64,000 nucleotides of DNA from Nocardia nova NBRC 15556. GTDB lineage: Bacteria > Actinomycetota > Actinomycetes > Mycobacteriales > Mycobacteriaceae. Numbering within the stretch: position 1 is the first letter of the stretch; every line of letters starts with the position of its first letter. A model generated the notes under the pieces. The model did not search any database. It was not told the DNA's origin and was given only the letters and a program-made list of their open reading frames with translations. Made by a program: the position numbers and the translations under genes. The stretch lies in the NCBI RefSeq assembly GCF_001613005.1, contig NZ_BDBN01000029.1, forward strand, positions 1-64,000. Direction: 5' to 3'. Positions 19,779 to 30,023 of the stretch are shown here, piece after piece.

Positions 19779-21722
19779 ATGAGGCGCACGCTAGCGATTC
19801 TGGGCGGCGCGAGCGTCGTCCTGCTGCTGATCACCGGGCTGCTCACGGGCTGCTCGTCCACCACCTCCGAGGCCGGCCGAAGCTGCGTCGAGGGTCCGGC
19901 CGGCACCCCGATCACCGCGGTGGCGGGACCGGCGGCGGGGGCGACGAATCTGGCCACCAATCCCGAGATCGCCACCGGCTATCGCAGCGGTATGACCCCG
20001 GTGCGCACGCACACCTTCGCGGTCTCCACCGCGAACCCGCTGGCCACCCACGCCGCCTGCGAGGTCCTGGCCGACGGCGGCACCGCGGCCGATGCGCTGA
20101 TCGCCGCGCAGACAGTCCTGGGATTGGTCGAACCCCAGGCCTCCGGCATCGGCGGCGGCGCGTTCCTGCTCTACTACGACGCCGCGTCCGGATCGGTCGA
20201 CGCCTACGACGGGCGCGAGGTCGCACCCGCCGCCGCGACCGAGAACTATCTGCGCTGGATCAGCGACACCGATCATTCGGTGCCGCAACCGAATACGCGC
20301 GCCAGCGGACGGTCGATCGGCGTGCCGGGTGTGCTGCGACTGCTCGAGGCGGCCCATCGCGACCACGGCAAGCAGTCCTGGCGCGATTTGTTCGATCCGG
20401 CGATCTCGCTGGCGGACAACGGTTTCGACATCAGCGCCCGGATGGCGAGCCAGATCGCGCAGTCTGCCCCGGACCTCGCCCGGGACGCGAATGCCAGGCA
20501 GTACTTCCTGCAGCCCGACGGCTCCCCCAAACCGCGAGGCTTCCACCTCGCCAATCCGGCCATGGCGAAGACGTTGAGCGCCATCGCCTCCGACGGTCCC
20601 GACGCCTTCTACACCGGCGCGGTCGCCCGCGACATCGTCGACGCCACCGCGACCACCAGTGGTGGCCGTACCCCGGGGCAGATCTCGCTCGACGATCTCG
20701 CCCGGTACCAGGCGAAGAAGCGCACCGCCCTGTGCACCGACTACCGCACCCACCGGATCTGCGGGATGCCCAATCCGTCCTCGGGCGGCATCACCGTCGC
20801 CGCGACCCTCGGGATTCTGGAGAACTTCGATCTCGCCGGCCTGCCCCCGGACCGTCTCGACCGCAACGGCGGCACCCCGAAAGCCGAAGCGGTGCATCTG
20901 ATCTCGGAGGCCGAGCGGCTGGCCTATGCCGACCGCGACAAGTACATCGCCGACCCCGATTTCGTCCCGCTGCCCGGCGGCTCACCCGCCGCGCTGGTGA
21001 ACAAGGACTATCTGAAGCAGCGGGCCGCCCTCATCGATCCGAACCATGCCATGGGCACCGCGAAGCCCGGTGACTTCGGTCCGGTCCCGCTCGGCACCGG
21101 CGTGCAGCAACCCGAACACGGCACCAGCCACATCTCCGTCGTGGACCGGTACGGCAACGCCGCCACCATGACCACCACCGTCGAATCGGCGTTCGGATCG
21201 TTCCATCTGGTCGACGGATTCGTGCTGAACAATCAGCTCACCGACTTCAGCGCCGAACCCGCCGATGCAACCGGTACGCCGCTGGCCAACCGGGTACAGC
21301 CGGGGAAGCGACCGCGCAGTTCGATGAGTCCCACGCTGGTGTTCGATCGGGCGCCGGACGGGTCACGCGGACAGCTGGTGGACGTGACCGGTTCGCCCGG
21401 CGGTTCGGTGATCATCCAGTTCGTCGTGAAAGCGCTGGTGGGACTGCTGGATTGGCAGCTGGACCCGCAGCAGGCGGTATCCCAGGTGGCCTTCGGCGCG
21501 GCGAACACACCGGTGACCGGCGTCGGCGGGGAACATCCCGCGATCGACGCCACCGACAACGGCGCCCACGACCCGCTGGTGCAGAAGCTGCGCGAGATGG
21601 GGCATCAGGTCTCGGTCGACCCGCAGTCCAGCGGCCTCAGCGCTCTGCAGCGCGAGAACGGCGGCTGGATCGGCGGGGCCGATCCGCGGCGGGAGGGCAT
21701 CGTCCTGGGCGATACCCGCTGA
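19779..21722 (+). CDS. ggt: Gamma-glutamyltransferase, lipoprotein
   Basis: This 647-residue protein fits the GGT family, which cleaves the gamma-glutamyl bond of glutathione and related peptides. The N-terminus is a lipoprotein signal: MRR, a hydrophobic core, then the lipobox LLTGC with the lipidated Cys at residue 25, so the enzyme is anchored outside the membrane. The precursor self-cleaves before a threonine; the matching segment HGTSHISVVD puts it at about Thr449. ASGIGGGAFLLYYD and MSPTLVF also match. Released amino acids might be taken up by the divergent permease, which is inference. Confidence 0.94.
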   Translation: MRRTLAILGGASVVLLLITGLLTGCSSTTSEAGRSCVEGPAGTPITAVAGPAAGATNLATNPEIATGYRSGMTPVRTHTFAVSTANPLATHAACEVLADGGTAADALIAAQTVLGLVEPQASGIGGGAFLLYYDAASGSVDAYDGREVAPAAATENYLRWISDTDHSVPQPNTRASGRSIGVPGVLRLLEAAHRDHGKQSWRDLFDPAISLADNGFDISARMASQIAQSAPDLARDANARQYFLQPDGSPKPRGFHLANPAMAKTLSAIASDGPDAFYTGAVARDIVDATATTSGGRTPGQISLDDLARYQAKKRTALCTDYRTHRICGMPNPSSGGITVAATLGILENFDLAGLPPDRLDRNGGTPKAEAVHLISEAERLAYADRDKYIADPDFVPLPGGSPAALVNKDYLKQRAALIDPNHAMGTAKPGDFGPVPLGTGVQQPEHGTSHISVVDRYGNAATMTTTVESAFGSFHLVDGFVLNNQLTDFSAEPADATGTPLANRVQPGKRPRSSMSPTLVFDRAPDGSRGQLVDVTGSPGGSVIIQFVVKALVGLLDWQLDPQQAVSQVAFGAANTPVTGVGGEHPAIDATDNGAHDPLVQKLREMGHQVSVDPQSSGLSALQRENGGWIGGADPRREGIVLGDTR

Positions 21723-21726
21723 CGGC

Positions 21727-22230
21727 TCAGTCCTGCTGTGCGGCGGTGTATTTCGCGCCGAGTTCGCGGAAGCGGTCCATCGCGCGGGCGGCATGATCCT
21801 TGTCGTTGACGCGGATCGCCAGCATCGGCACGTATTCGTCGCCGGCCAATTCCAGCCGTGCCCAGGCCTTCTTGTCCGGAATCGCGACGCCGCGAATATC
21901 GGCCCAGCGGAACTCGTTGTCGCCCAATATGTTGCGGACCACCACGCCCTGCGGCCCGACGCGCACCCGCGGCCGGGTCAGCAGCAGCACGGCACCGGCC
22001 AGCAACAACCCGAAGCAGATGATGGCGACCTGGTCGGCCCCGCGGAAGTTCACGCCGGTCGCCGAATTACTCGACAGCACCCCGGCCAGGACGAACAACA
22101 CCGCGATCACCGCCGCCACGATGCGCGCGGTGCGCACCGCCCGTCGCGGGCGCACCTCGAGATCCCACTGCGGCGCATCCGCCGCCGGGGGCTGGGGACC
22201 GCGTTTGAACAGGCGAACGACCGGCGGCAT
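21727..22230 (-). CDS. Bacterial PH-domain membrane protein, end of rib operon
   Basis: This 167-residue protein has two adjacent membrane spans (about residues 35-55 and 65-85) followed by a bacterial PH (bPH_6-type) domain, RVRVGPQGVVVRNILGDNEFRWADIRGVAIP. It starts 4 nt after ribH, in the position held by the Rv1417-type protein in mycobacteria, so the linkage is conserved. The role is unknown; cotranscription with ribH does not by itself imply riboflavin transport. Confidence 0.8.
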   Translation of the reverse strand: MPPVVRLFKRGPQPPAADAPQWDLEVRPRRAVRTARIVAAVIAVLFVLAGVLSSNSATGVNFRGADQVAIICFGLLLAGAVLLLTRPRVRVGPQGVVVRNILGDNEFRWADIRGVAIPDKKAWARLELAGDEYVPMLAIRVNDKDHAARAMDRFRELGAKYTAAQQD

Positions 22231-22234
22231 CGGC

Positions 22235-23993
<1,759 letters not shown>

Positions 23994-24074
23994 GTCTGCT
24001 GTGCTCCACTTCGGAATAGGTGCGACTCGAGCCTACTGGGTCGGGTCGCCGATACGACGTCGCGGTTGCTCCGG

Positions 24075-24695
24075 CTAGCCACGCTGCTGGAGTCGCTCGA
24101 CGTATTTGGCGATGACGTCGACCTCCAGATTCACGGTGGTGCCGGCGGGCGCGGACCCGAGGGTGGTGAGTTCGCGGGTGGTGGGAATCAGCGAGACCTC
24201 GAACCAGTCGCGGTGCCCGGGCTCTCCGGCGTCGTCCACGCCGAGTCCCGAGACGGTCAGCGAGATGCCGTCGACGGTGATCGACCCCTTCTCGACCACA
24301 TAGCGAGCGAGGTTGTCGGGCAACGAGATTCGCACCACCTCCCAGTTGTCGGAGGGTGTGCGCGACAGGATGACCCCGGTGCCGTCGACGTGCCCCTGCA
24401 CGATGTGGCCACCGAGCCGGCTGTTCACCGCCGCGGCGCGCTCCAGGTTCACCTTCGAGCCGATGTCGAGTTTGCCGATGCCGGAGCGATTGAGCGTCTC
24501 ACCCATCACATCGGTGGTGAAGCTGTCACCGTCGACCACGTCGACCACGGTCAGGCAGACACCGTTGACCGCGATGGAGTCACCGTGGCGGGCATCGGAG
24601 GTGACGGTCGCGCCGCGAATGGTGAGCCTGGCCGCGTCCGCGGACCGCTCGGCGGCGACGATCTCGCCCAGCTCCTCGACGATGCCTGTGAACAT
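24075..24695 (-). CDS. ribE: Riboflavin synthase, alpha chain
   Basis: This 206-residue protein consists of two lumazine-binding repeats; the first begins MFTGIVEELGEI with GDSIAVNGVCLTVVDV, the second repeats the pattern as GSITVDGISLTVSGLG. It dismutates two lumazines into riboflavin and the ribitylamino-uracil. The ATG has AGGAG 7 nt upstream. It is the first gene of the rib operon. I looked for an FMN riboswitch upstream and did not find its conserved boxes. Confidence 0.96.
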   Translation of the reverse strand: MFTGIVEELGEIVAAERSADAARLTIRGATVTSDARHGDSIAVNGVCLTVVDVVDGDSFTTDVMGETLNRSGIGKLDIGSKVNLERAAAVNSRLGGHIVQGHVDGTGVILSRTPSDNWEVVRISLPDNLARYVVEKGSITVDGISLTVSGLGVDDAGEPGHRDWFEVSLIPTTRELTTLGSAPAGTTVNLEVDVIAKYVERLQQRG

Positions 24696-25185
24696 CCGTA
24701 TCTCCTGTCAGCCCGGCGCCCACCGCGTCGGGGCGTCCGCTAGCGCAAACGGTGCCGGCGGCCCGGGGTATTCCCCCGTGGGCCGCAGTGTCATCAGCGT
24801 AACGACGCGCTGTAGCAGAGCACATCCGGCCGTCCCACCGACCGGTCGCGTCCGGGCATTCGAGACTTTCGGACCGGAAATATGCACTGAACCGGACGCC
24901 GTCTCGGCGGCGCGCCGAGCGGGCCGATCGGCGTCCCCGCGATTCGGGGGTACACCGGATACCGAAAAGGAATTGTCGGCAATTTCCGGAGAAATGGAAT
25001 TCGATTCACGTTTTCACCGGTCGGATATCCGGCTTCTACCGGCCCGGATCGCGGCCGAATTCGATTTGTTACCCACGTGACTGCGAATTCAACCCCGGCG
25101 CTTGCACCAAGGCGAATTCGGTAGCAATATTGTTATGCAGTTGATTCCAACAGTTCATTGGACAACAACCTCATGGGGGTGTGGC
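24696..25185. other. 490-nt divergent intergenic region, ribE / hypothetical
   Basis: No gene is supported here. The ribE-proximal 130 nt is GC-rich with a self-complementary run around 24755-24785 (CCCGGGGTATTCCCCCGTGG). The distal part (about 24960-25140) is distinctly AT-richer, with repeated GAATTC-like words and CAATATTG, typical of promoter DNA in a high-GC genome. The FMN-riboswitch consensus was not recognised on the minus strand. Confidence 0.5.
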
Positions 25186-25656
25186 GTGACCACAGTGATC
25201 GATACGTCTCTCACGGATCGTTGCGAGCGGTATCGCCGCATTTTTCATCTCCCCGCGACGGTGGACGACGCGGCCCGGCACATCGTTCTCGAAGTCGGGC
25301 AGCAATTCGGTGCGGTCACCATGCCGGCCGATCTGGGTGAGCGGGTCTTGCGCCAGCTCACCCAGTCCGGACTCGTCACTCCCGTGGTTCACCATCCGCG
25401 CGCGCGGCGCTGGACCTTCATCACCGGCCCGTCGTGCTCCGCCGGCGTCAGCACATCCGTTGCGGCCGAACTGTTCCGGCTGTACACGACCGTCGCGTGC
25501 ACGGGCAGCCACGTGGTGCTGCCCTCGGCCGAGGACGAACGGACAGGCTATCGAATCTGGGTGCAGACGCCCGACCATCTCGACGCGGTCGTCCCCATGG
25601 CCGCGGTCGTGGAGGCCGCGCGGCTCAGCGCCGTGCCGCCTGCTCCGTCGCGATGA
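25186..25656 (+). CDS. Hypothetical protein, possibly related to the actinobacterial prim-pol-like N-terminal domain family
   Basis: I do not firmly recognise this 156-residue protein. It starts [13 protein letters not shown] from a GTG that has GGGGGTG just upstream; an in-frame ATG at 25135 without a Shine-Dalgarno is less likely. The pattern [13 protein letters not shown], then [21 protein letters not shown], then [17 protein letters not shown] loosely recalls short actinobacterial proteins annotated as primase/polymerase N-terminal-like. No catalytic acidic triad is evident, so enzymatic activity should not be assumed. Its 3' end overlaps the opposing rpe gene by 32 nt. Confidence 0.6.
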   Translation: MTTVIDTSLTDRCERYRRIFHLPATVDDAARHIVLEVGQQFGAVTMPADLGERVLRQLTQSGLVTPVVHHPRARRWTFITGPSCSAGVSTSVAAELFRLYTTVACTGSHVVLPSAEDERTGYRIWVQTPDHLDAVVPMAAVVEAARLSAVPPAPSR

Positions 25657-26329
25657 CCTTCTCGCGCAAAGCTTCCACGGTCGCGGCCGGATCGTCCGTG
25701 CCGTAGACCGCGGAACCGGCGACGAAGCAGTCCACCCCGGCCTCCGCGGCGGCTTCGATGGTGTCCATATTGATGCCACCGTCGATTTCGACGACCAGAC
25801 GCAATTCGCCGCTGTCGACGAGCCGGCGAACCGCGCGCGCCTTCTCCAGCACGTGCGGAATGAACGACTGCCCGCCGAATCCGGGCTCGACGCTCATCAC
25901 CAGCAGGGTGTCGAAGTCGCGGAGAATTTCCAGATACGGCTCGATGGGTGTGTTCGGTTTCACCGACAATCCGGCCTTCGCGCCGGCGGCGTGGATATCG
26001 CGAGCCACCGCGACCGGATCGTCGGTCGCCTCGGCGTGGAAGGTCACGTTGTAGGCACCGGCCTCCGCGTACGGGGGCGCCCAGCGGGCCGGGTCCTCGA
26101 TCATCAGATGGCAGTCCAGCGGGATGTCGGTGGTCTTCAGCAGACTCTGCACCACGGGCAGACCCAGGGTCAGGTTCGGTACGAAGTGGTTGTCCATCAC
26201 ATCGACGTGCAGCCAGTCCGCTCCCTCGACGGCGCGTACCTCCTCCGCCAGACGAGCGAAATCAGCGGACAGGATGGACGGTGCGATCATCGGCGACGGC
26301 CGGTGAAAGTGGGAATTCGAGGTGGACAC
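25625..26329 (-). CDS. rpe: Ribulose-phosphate 3-epimerase
   Basis: This protein of about 234 residues interconverts ribulose 5-phosphate and xylulose 5-phosphate in the pentose phosphate and Calvin-type pathways. The TIM-barrel motifs are clear: [41 protein letters not shown] and [12 protein letters not shown] at 26329 is listed; the ATG at 26290, immediately before IAPSIL, is the alternative and neither has a good Shine-Dalgarno. It makes ribulose 5-phosphate, the substrate of the neighbouring RibBA, so linkage to the rib operon is sensible. Confidence 0.95.
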   Translation of the reverse strand: MSTSNSHFHRPSPMIAPSILSADFARLAEEVRAVEGADWLHVDVMDNHFVPNLTLGLPVVQSLLKTTDIPLDCHLMIEDPARWAPPYAEAGAYNVTFHAEATDDPVAVARDIHAAGAKAGLSVKPNTPIEPYLEILRDFDTLLVMSVEPGFGGQSFIPHVLEKARAVRRLVDSGELRLVVEIDGGINMDTIEAAAEAGVDCFVAGSAVYGTDDPAATVEALREKVIATEQAARR

Positions 26330-26422
26330 AGCGCGTGAGTGTACTGGGTCGATCACACCGGTTTTCGGCACTGTCGACGATTGCGCGACGCGAAGTTGGG
26401 TAGCCTTCGTAGGGTGATCAAC

Positions 26423-26836
26423 ATGTCGGCTGAAGAGGGACTGCGCAGCACACCCGTCGAAATCGGAGTAGCGGCCACGGTGTCGCAACTGCCCATCGTG
26501 CGCGGATTGGCCGAAACACTGGTCCTGCTCAGCGATTTCACACTCGACGAGGTCGCCGACATCCGGCTGGCCGTCGACGAGGCGTGCTCGACGCTGATCG
26601 AACTCGCCGTCCCCGGCAGCACCCTGCAGTGCCGCTTCACCGTTGGCGACACCGATCTCCTCGTCCGGGTGGCCGGAATCGCGGCCACCTCGAAACTGCC
26701 CGACCAGCGCAGCTTCGGCTGGCATGTACTGCGGACCCTCACCGATGGGATCGAGGTCGCGCAGGAACCCTTCGATTCGGCGATTTCCGGATACCCGACG
26801 GTGGTGGAATTTCGCCGGGTCCGGGGGAAGGCGTAG
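26423..26836 (+). CDS. rsbW: Anti-sigma factor RsbW (UsfX-like)
   Basis: This 137-residue protein has the GHKL-type ATPase fold of anti-SigF proteins. The helix [22 protein letters not shown] and the segment [17 protein letters not shown] match mycobacterial UsfX/RsbW. The Asn of the classical N-box is replaced (ACST rather than the EACTN type), as I recall for UsfX. It binds and silences SigF until an anti-anti-sigma factor releases it; no such antagonist gene is in this window. It overlaps the sigF start by 1 nt (TAGTG), so stoichiometric production is likely. Confidence 0.9.
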   Translation: MSAEEGLRSTPVEIGVAATVSQLPIVRGLAETLVLLSDFTLDEVADIRLAVDEACSTLIELAVPGSTLQCRFTVGDTDLLVRVAGIAATSKLPDQRSFGWHVLRTLTDGIEVAQEPFDSAISGYPTVVEFRRVRGKA

Positions 26837-27762
26837 TGGCCGAGCACGACAGCGTGTTCGAGGCCGACGACGCCGAGGACACCGCGGGTACGGCCGCGAG
26901 CGGATCCCCTGACGACACCGGCGCCGAGGACGGCGATGGCCGTGCGCACGGCGGCGAGAACACCCCGGACGACGACGAAGACGGCGACGAGGTCGCCGAG
27001 GTCACCGGTTCGGTCTCCGGCTACGACGATGTGAATTTGCTGTTCCAGGCACTGTCGGAGGCCGGTGAGGACCGCCGCGCCGAATTGCGCGACGAGTTGA
27101 TCAACCGCTGTATTCCGTTGGCGGACCACATCGCCCGCAAATTCAGCGGTCGCGGCGAGCCGTTCGACGATCTGACGCAGGTGGCCCGCGTCGGGCTGGT
27201 CCACGCGGTCGATCGGTTCGACGTCTCGCGGGGCTCGAACTTCCTGTCCTTCGCGGTGCCCACCATCATGGGCGAGGTGCGGCGCTACTTCCGCGACAAC
27301 ACCTGGGCGATGCGGGTGCCGCGGCGGGTCAAGGAGACCCATCTGCGCATCGGCTCCGCGATCGATTCGCTTTCGCAGTCGCTGGGCCGCTCTCCGACCG
27401 CCAAGGAGATCGCCGCCGAACTCGACATCCATCCCGACGAGGTGACCCAGGCCGTCATCGCGGGCAACGCGTATCAGCCCAGTTCCATCGACGCGGTATC
27501 GGTGGGCCGCGATACCGAGGCCTCGCTGCTGGACACTCTCGGCGAAGAGGAGTCGCAGTTCGACCGAGTCGAGGAGTACGTGGCGATCCGGCCGCTGCTC
27601 GCGGGCCTGCCCGAACGCGAACGGCGCATTCTCACCATGCGGTTCTTCGAATCGATGACGCAGACCCAGATCGCGCAGCGGATGGGGATATCGCAGATGC
27701 ACGTATCCCGGATTCTCGCGAAAACGCTTGCGCGGCTGCGGGAGCAGAGCGCCCGCGAGTGA
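26836..27762 (+). CDS. sigF: RNA polymerase sigma factor SigF (SigB/F/G group)
   Basis: This 308-residue group 3 sigma factor has region 2 ([38 protein letters not shown]) with [20 protein letters not shown], region 3 ([36 protein letters not shown]) and region 4 ([36 protein letters not shown]). The first ~60 residues are an Asp/Glu-rich extension that looks disordered. It directs stress and stationary-phase transcription. GTG start with GGGGGAAG upstream, overlapping the rsbW stop. Confidence 0.95.
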   Translation: MAEHDSVFEADDAEDTAGTAASGSPDDTGAEDGDGRAHGGENTPDDDEDGDEVAEVTGSVSGYDDVNLLFQALSEAGEDRRAELRDELINRCIPLADHIARKFSGRGEPFDDLTQVARVGLVHAVDRFDVSRGSNFLSFAVPTIMGEVRRYFRDNTWAMRVPRRVKETHLRIGSAIDSLSQSLGRSPTAKEIAAELDIHPDEVTQAVIAGNAYQPSSIDAVSVGRDTEASLLDTLGEEESQFDRVEEYVAIRPLLAGLPERERRILTMRFFESMTQTQIAQRMGISQMHVSRILAKTLARLREQSARE

Positions 27763-27771
27763 GGCCGGCGG

Positions 27772-28701
27772 TTACGCCGGAGCGGACGCTCGCGGTGGCG
27801 CGGCGCGCTGGGCGTGCACGATGGCCGACACCAGTTGCCCGGCCGGGCCGCCGAGTTTGCGCGGTGGACGCCACACCGCGCGCAGGGTGCGCCGCAGGTC
27901 CAGGCCCTCGACGGCGACGGCGCGCAGTTCGCCGCGCTCGAGCTGATCGCCGACCGCGAGGGTGCTGAGGACCGCGGGTCCCACGCCGCCGAGCACGCTG
28001 GTGCGGATGGCCGCGGCGCTGCCGAGCTCCAGAAGCGGTTCGGCACGCGGATATTCGGCCAATGCGACATCGAGTGTGCTGCGGGTACCGGAACCGGGTT
28101 CACGTACGACCAGCGGTGTCGCGGCCAGTTCGGCGACGGTGAGCGGGATGCGGCGCCGCGCCCACGGATGCCCGGGATCGACCACGACGAGCAGACGATC
28201 GTGCGCCACGGTCACATGCGGCAATCCCTCGGGCACGGCCGGCGATTCGACGAATCCCAGATCGCATTCCCCCGCCACCAGCCGATCGCACACTTGTCGC
28301 GAATTATGCACCTGGAGATGGACTTTCACATCCGGATGGCCGCGGCGGAACGCGCCGAGCCACCCCGGCAGCAGACATTCCGCGACCGTCATGCTGGCAG
28401 CGACGGTGAGTTCGGCCTCCTGATCGGTGCGCAGCGCGGCGGCGGCATCGAGTAGCCGGTCCACATCCGCCAGCACCTCGCGCGCCCAGTGCACGACGAC
28501 GGTCCCCGCCGGAGTGAGCGTGGAGCCGCGCGGTGAGCGCCGCAGCAGGGCGAGGCCCAGCCGATGCTCCCACTGCCGCACCGCGCGGCTGGCGTTCGGT
28601 TGTGCCATGCCGATCGAGCGTGCGGCGGCGCCGAGACTGCCGTGGTCGTCGATGGCGACCAGCAGCTCCAGGAAACCCAGGTCGGGGCGGATATCGGCCA
28701 T
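27772..28701 (-). CDS. LysR-family regulator, YeiE/CysB-like, paired with YeiH
   Basis: This 309-residue protein has an N-terminal winged helix (FLELLVAIDDHGSLGAAARSIGMAQPNASRAVRQWEHRLG) and an effector-binding domain containing FVESPAVPEGL and VVREPGSGTRSTLD, the latter like CysB/YeiE/CbbR-type members. It is divergent from the YeiH-type exporter, the same pairing as yeiE-yeiH in enterobacteria. YeiE-type proteins sense sulfite, so a sulfur-oxyanion ligand is plausible but inferred. It ends 9 nt from the convergent sigF stop. Confidence 0.88.
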   Translation of the reverse strand: MADIRPDLGFLELLVAIDDHGSLGAAARSIGMAQPNASRAVRQWEHRLGLALLRRSPRGSTLTPAGTVVVHWAREVLADVDRLLDAAAALRTDQEAELTVAASMTVAECLLPGWLGAFRRGHPDVKVHLQVHNSRQVCDRLVAGECDLGFVESPAVPEGLPHVTVAHDRLLVVVDPGHPWARRRIPLTVAELAATPLVVREPGSGTRSTLDVALAEYPRAEPLLELGSAAAIRTSVLGGVGPAVLSTLAVGDQLERGELRAVAVEGLDLRRTLRAVWRPPRKLGGPAGQLVSAIVHAQRAAPPRASAPA

Positions 28702-28714
28702 ACCGTGATCATAT

Positions 28715-28756
28715 GCATCGGACACAGGACATATCGCCATGATATGAGTCCGATGC
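28715..28756. promoter_or_regulatory. Nested inverted repeat (LysR operator) in the lysR-yeiH intergenic region
   Basis: The outer arms GCATCGGAC and GTCCGATGC are perfect 9-bp complements separated by 24 nt. Inside them, CATAT and ATATG form a second dyad around the same centre. The 42-bp element starts 14 nt from the lysR ATG and ends 49 nt before the yeiH start, as expected for a regulator that controls both promoters. Confidence 0.65.
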
Positions 28757-28804
28757 CGTTTCGGCCGCTACCGGACCGCACCGATTCGCGAGACCGTTGT
28801 CGTC

Positions 28805-30010
28805 ATGACAAGTCTGGATTCCTCGCGAGCGGCCGGGTCCGCCGACGAAGCGCCTGGTAGCACCGGGCCCGGCGCGCCGGACCGAACCGGAGATACCGAC
28901 CGCGCGGCCGGTCCGCAGCGCGGCATCGAATCCTCCGGCACGCAGACCTCGGCCCGCACGTCACGACGCAGCCGGCGAGCGTGGCTCGGACCGACCGGAT
29001 TCGCGGGGCGAGCCCAGCGGCCGGGTGCGCCGGCCGGTGCCGGCATCGTCCCCGGATTGGCCCTGACCGTCGCGATCACAGCTGTCGTGCTGGGCATCGC
29101 CCAGTTCACGCCGACGGTCAGTCCGCTACTGCTCGCCATCGTCGTCGGGGCGGTCCTCGCCAATTGCGTTCCCTTGCCCCAGCGGGTGCAGCCGGGGTTG
29201 CAGTTCTCGGCGAAGCGGCTGCTGCGTATCGGCGTCGCGCTGCTCGGTCTGCAGCTGACCTTCGCCGACATCCTCGGGCTCGGGCCCGCGGTGATCGCGG
29301 TGGTCGTCGCGATCGTCGCCCTCGGAATCGGCGGCACGATGTTCATGGGCCGGTTGCTGGGTCTGAGCTGGACGCAGCGACTGCTGATCGCGTGCGGATT
29401 CTCCATCTGCGGTGCGGCCGCCGCGGCGGCGGTGGACGGCGTGGTCGACGCCGAGGACGAGGAAGTGCTCACCGCGATCGCCCTCGTGGTCGTTTTCGGC
29501 ACGATCATGATCGGCGCGCTGCCCCTGCTGTCGAGCGTGCTGGGCCTCGACGATCGCACCGCCGGGATCTGGGCCGGAGGCGCCGTGCACGAGGTGGCAC
29601 AGGTCGTCGCGACCGGAGGCGCCATCGGCGGTGCCGCACTGACCGTCGCGGTCGTGGTGAAACTCGCGCGCGTGGTGTTGCTGGCACCGGTACTGGCGGT
29701 GATCGGCTGGCAGGTCCGGCGGCGCGAGGACGCCGCGCCCGGCACCCGCAGGCCGCCCCTGATTCCGCTGTTCGTCGTGGCCTTCCTGGCCTGCGCCGCA
29801 CTGCGCACCACCGGGCTCCTGCCGGAATCGGCACTCGCCACGGCCAAACTGCTTCAGACCGCTCTGCTCACCGCCGCCATGTTCGCCCTCGGCGCGGGCG
29901 TACGCCTGGCCGCCCTGCGCCGAGTCGGGCCACGCCCGCTGATCCTGGCGCTCCTGTCGACCGTCTGGGTGGCCGGCGTCGCCCTCGCCGGTGCGGTTCT
30001 CGCGGGCTGA
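28805..30010 (+). CDS. YeiH/UPF0324 family putative sulfate exporter
   Basis: This 401-residue protein has a hydrophilic N-terminus of about 75 residues (Ser/Gly/Arg-rich) and then about ten spans. LLALVVVGAVLANCVPLPQRV-like sequence, FSAKRLLRIGVALLGLQLTF and CGFSICGAAAAAAVDGVVDAEDEE match the UPF0324/YeiH family, along with GGAVHEVAQVVATGG. It is annotated as a putative sulfate or sulfite exporter, and family transport data are thin. The LysR gene immediately upstream and divergent is its probable regulator. Confidence 0.87.
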   Translation: MTSLDSSRAAGSADEAPGSTGPGAPDRTGDTDRAAGPQRGIESSGTQTSARTSRRSRRAWLGPTGFAGRAQRPGAPAGAGIVPGLALTVAITAVVLGIAQFTPTVSPLLLAIVVGAVLANCVPLPQRVQPGLQFSAKRLLRIGVALLGLQLTFADILGLGPAVIAVVVAIVALGIGGTMFMGRLLGLSWTQRLLIACGFSICGAAAAAAVDGVVDAEDEEVLTAIALVVVFGTIMIGALPLLSSVLGLDDRTAGIWAGGAVHEVAQVVATGGAIGGAALTVAVVVKLARVVLLAPVLAVIGWQVRRREDAAPGTRRPPLIPLFVVAFLACAALRTTGLLPESALATAKLLQTALLTAAMFALGAGVRLAALRRVGPRPLILALLSTVWVAGVALAGAVLAG

Positions 30011-30023
30011 GCGGCCCGCGGTG

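Noticed and set aside
18800..21073. 757-codon plus-strand frame across ansP and ggt
   Set aside because: It lies antisense to ansP and in the wrong frame of ggt, with Arg/His/Gln-rich random composition.
24696..24850. Possible FMN riboswitch upstream of ribE
   Set aside because: The conserved boxes of the RFN element (ACCGGCGGT-like and GAGCCGAC-like segments) are not found in order on the minus strand; only general GC-rich self-complementarity is present.
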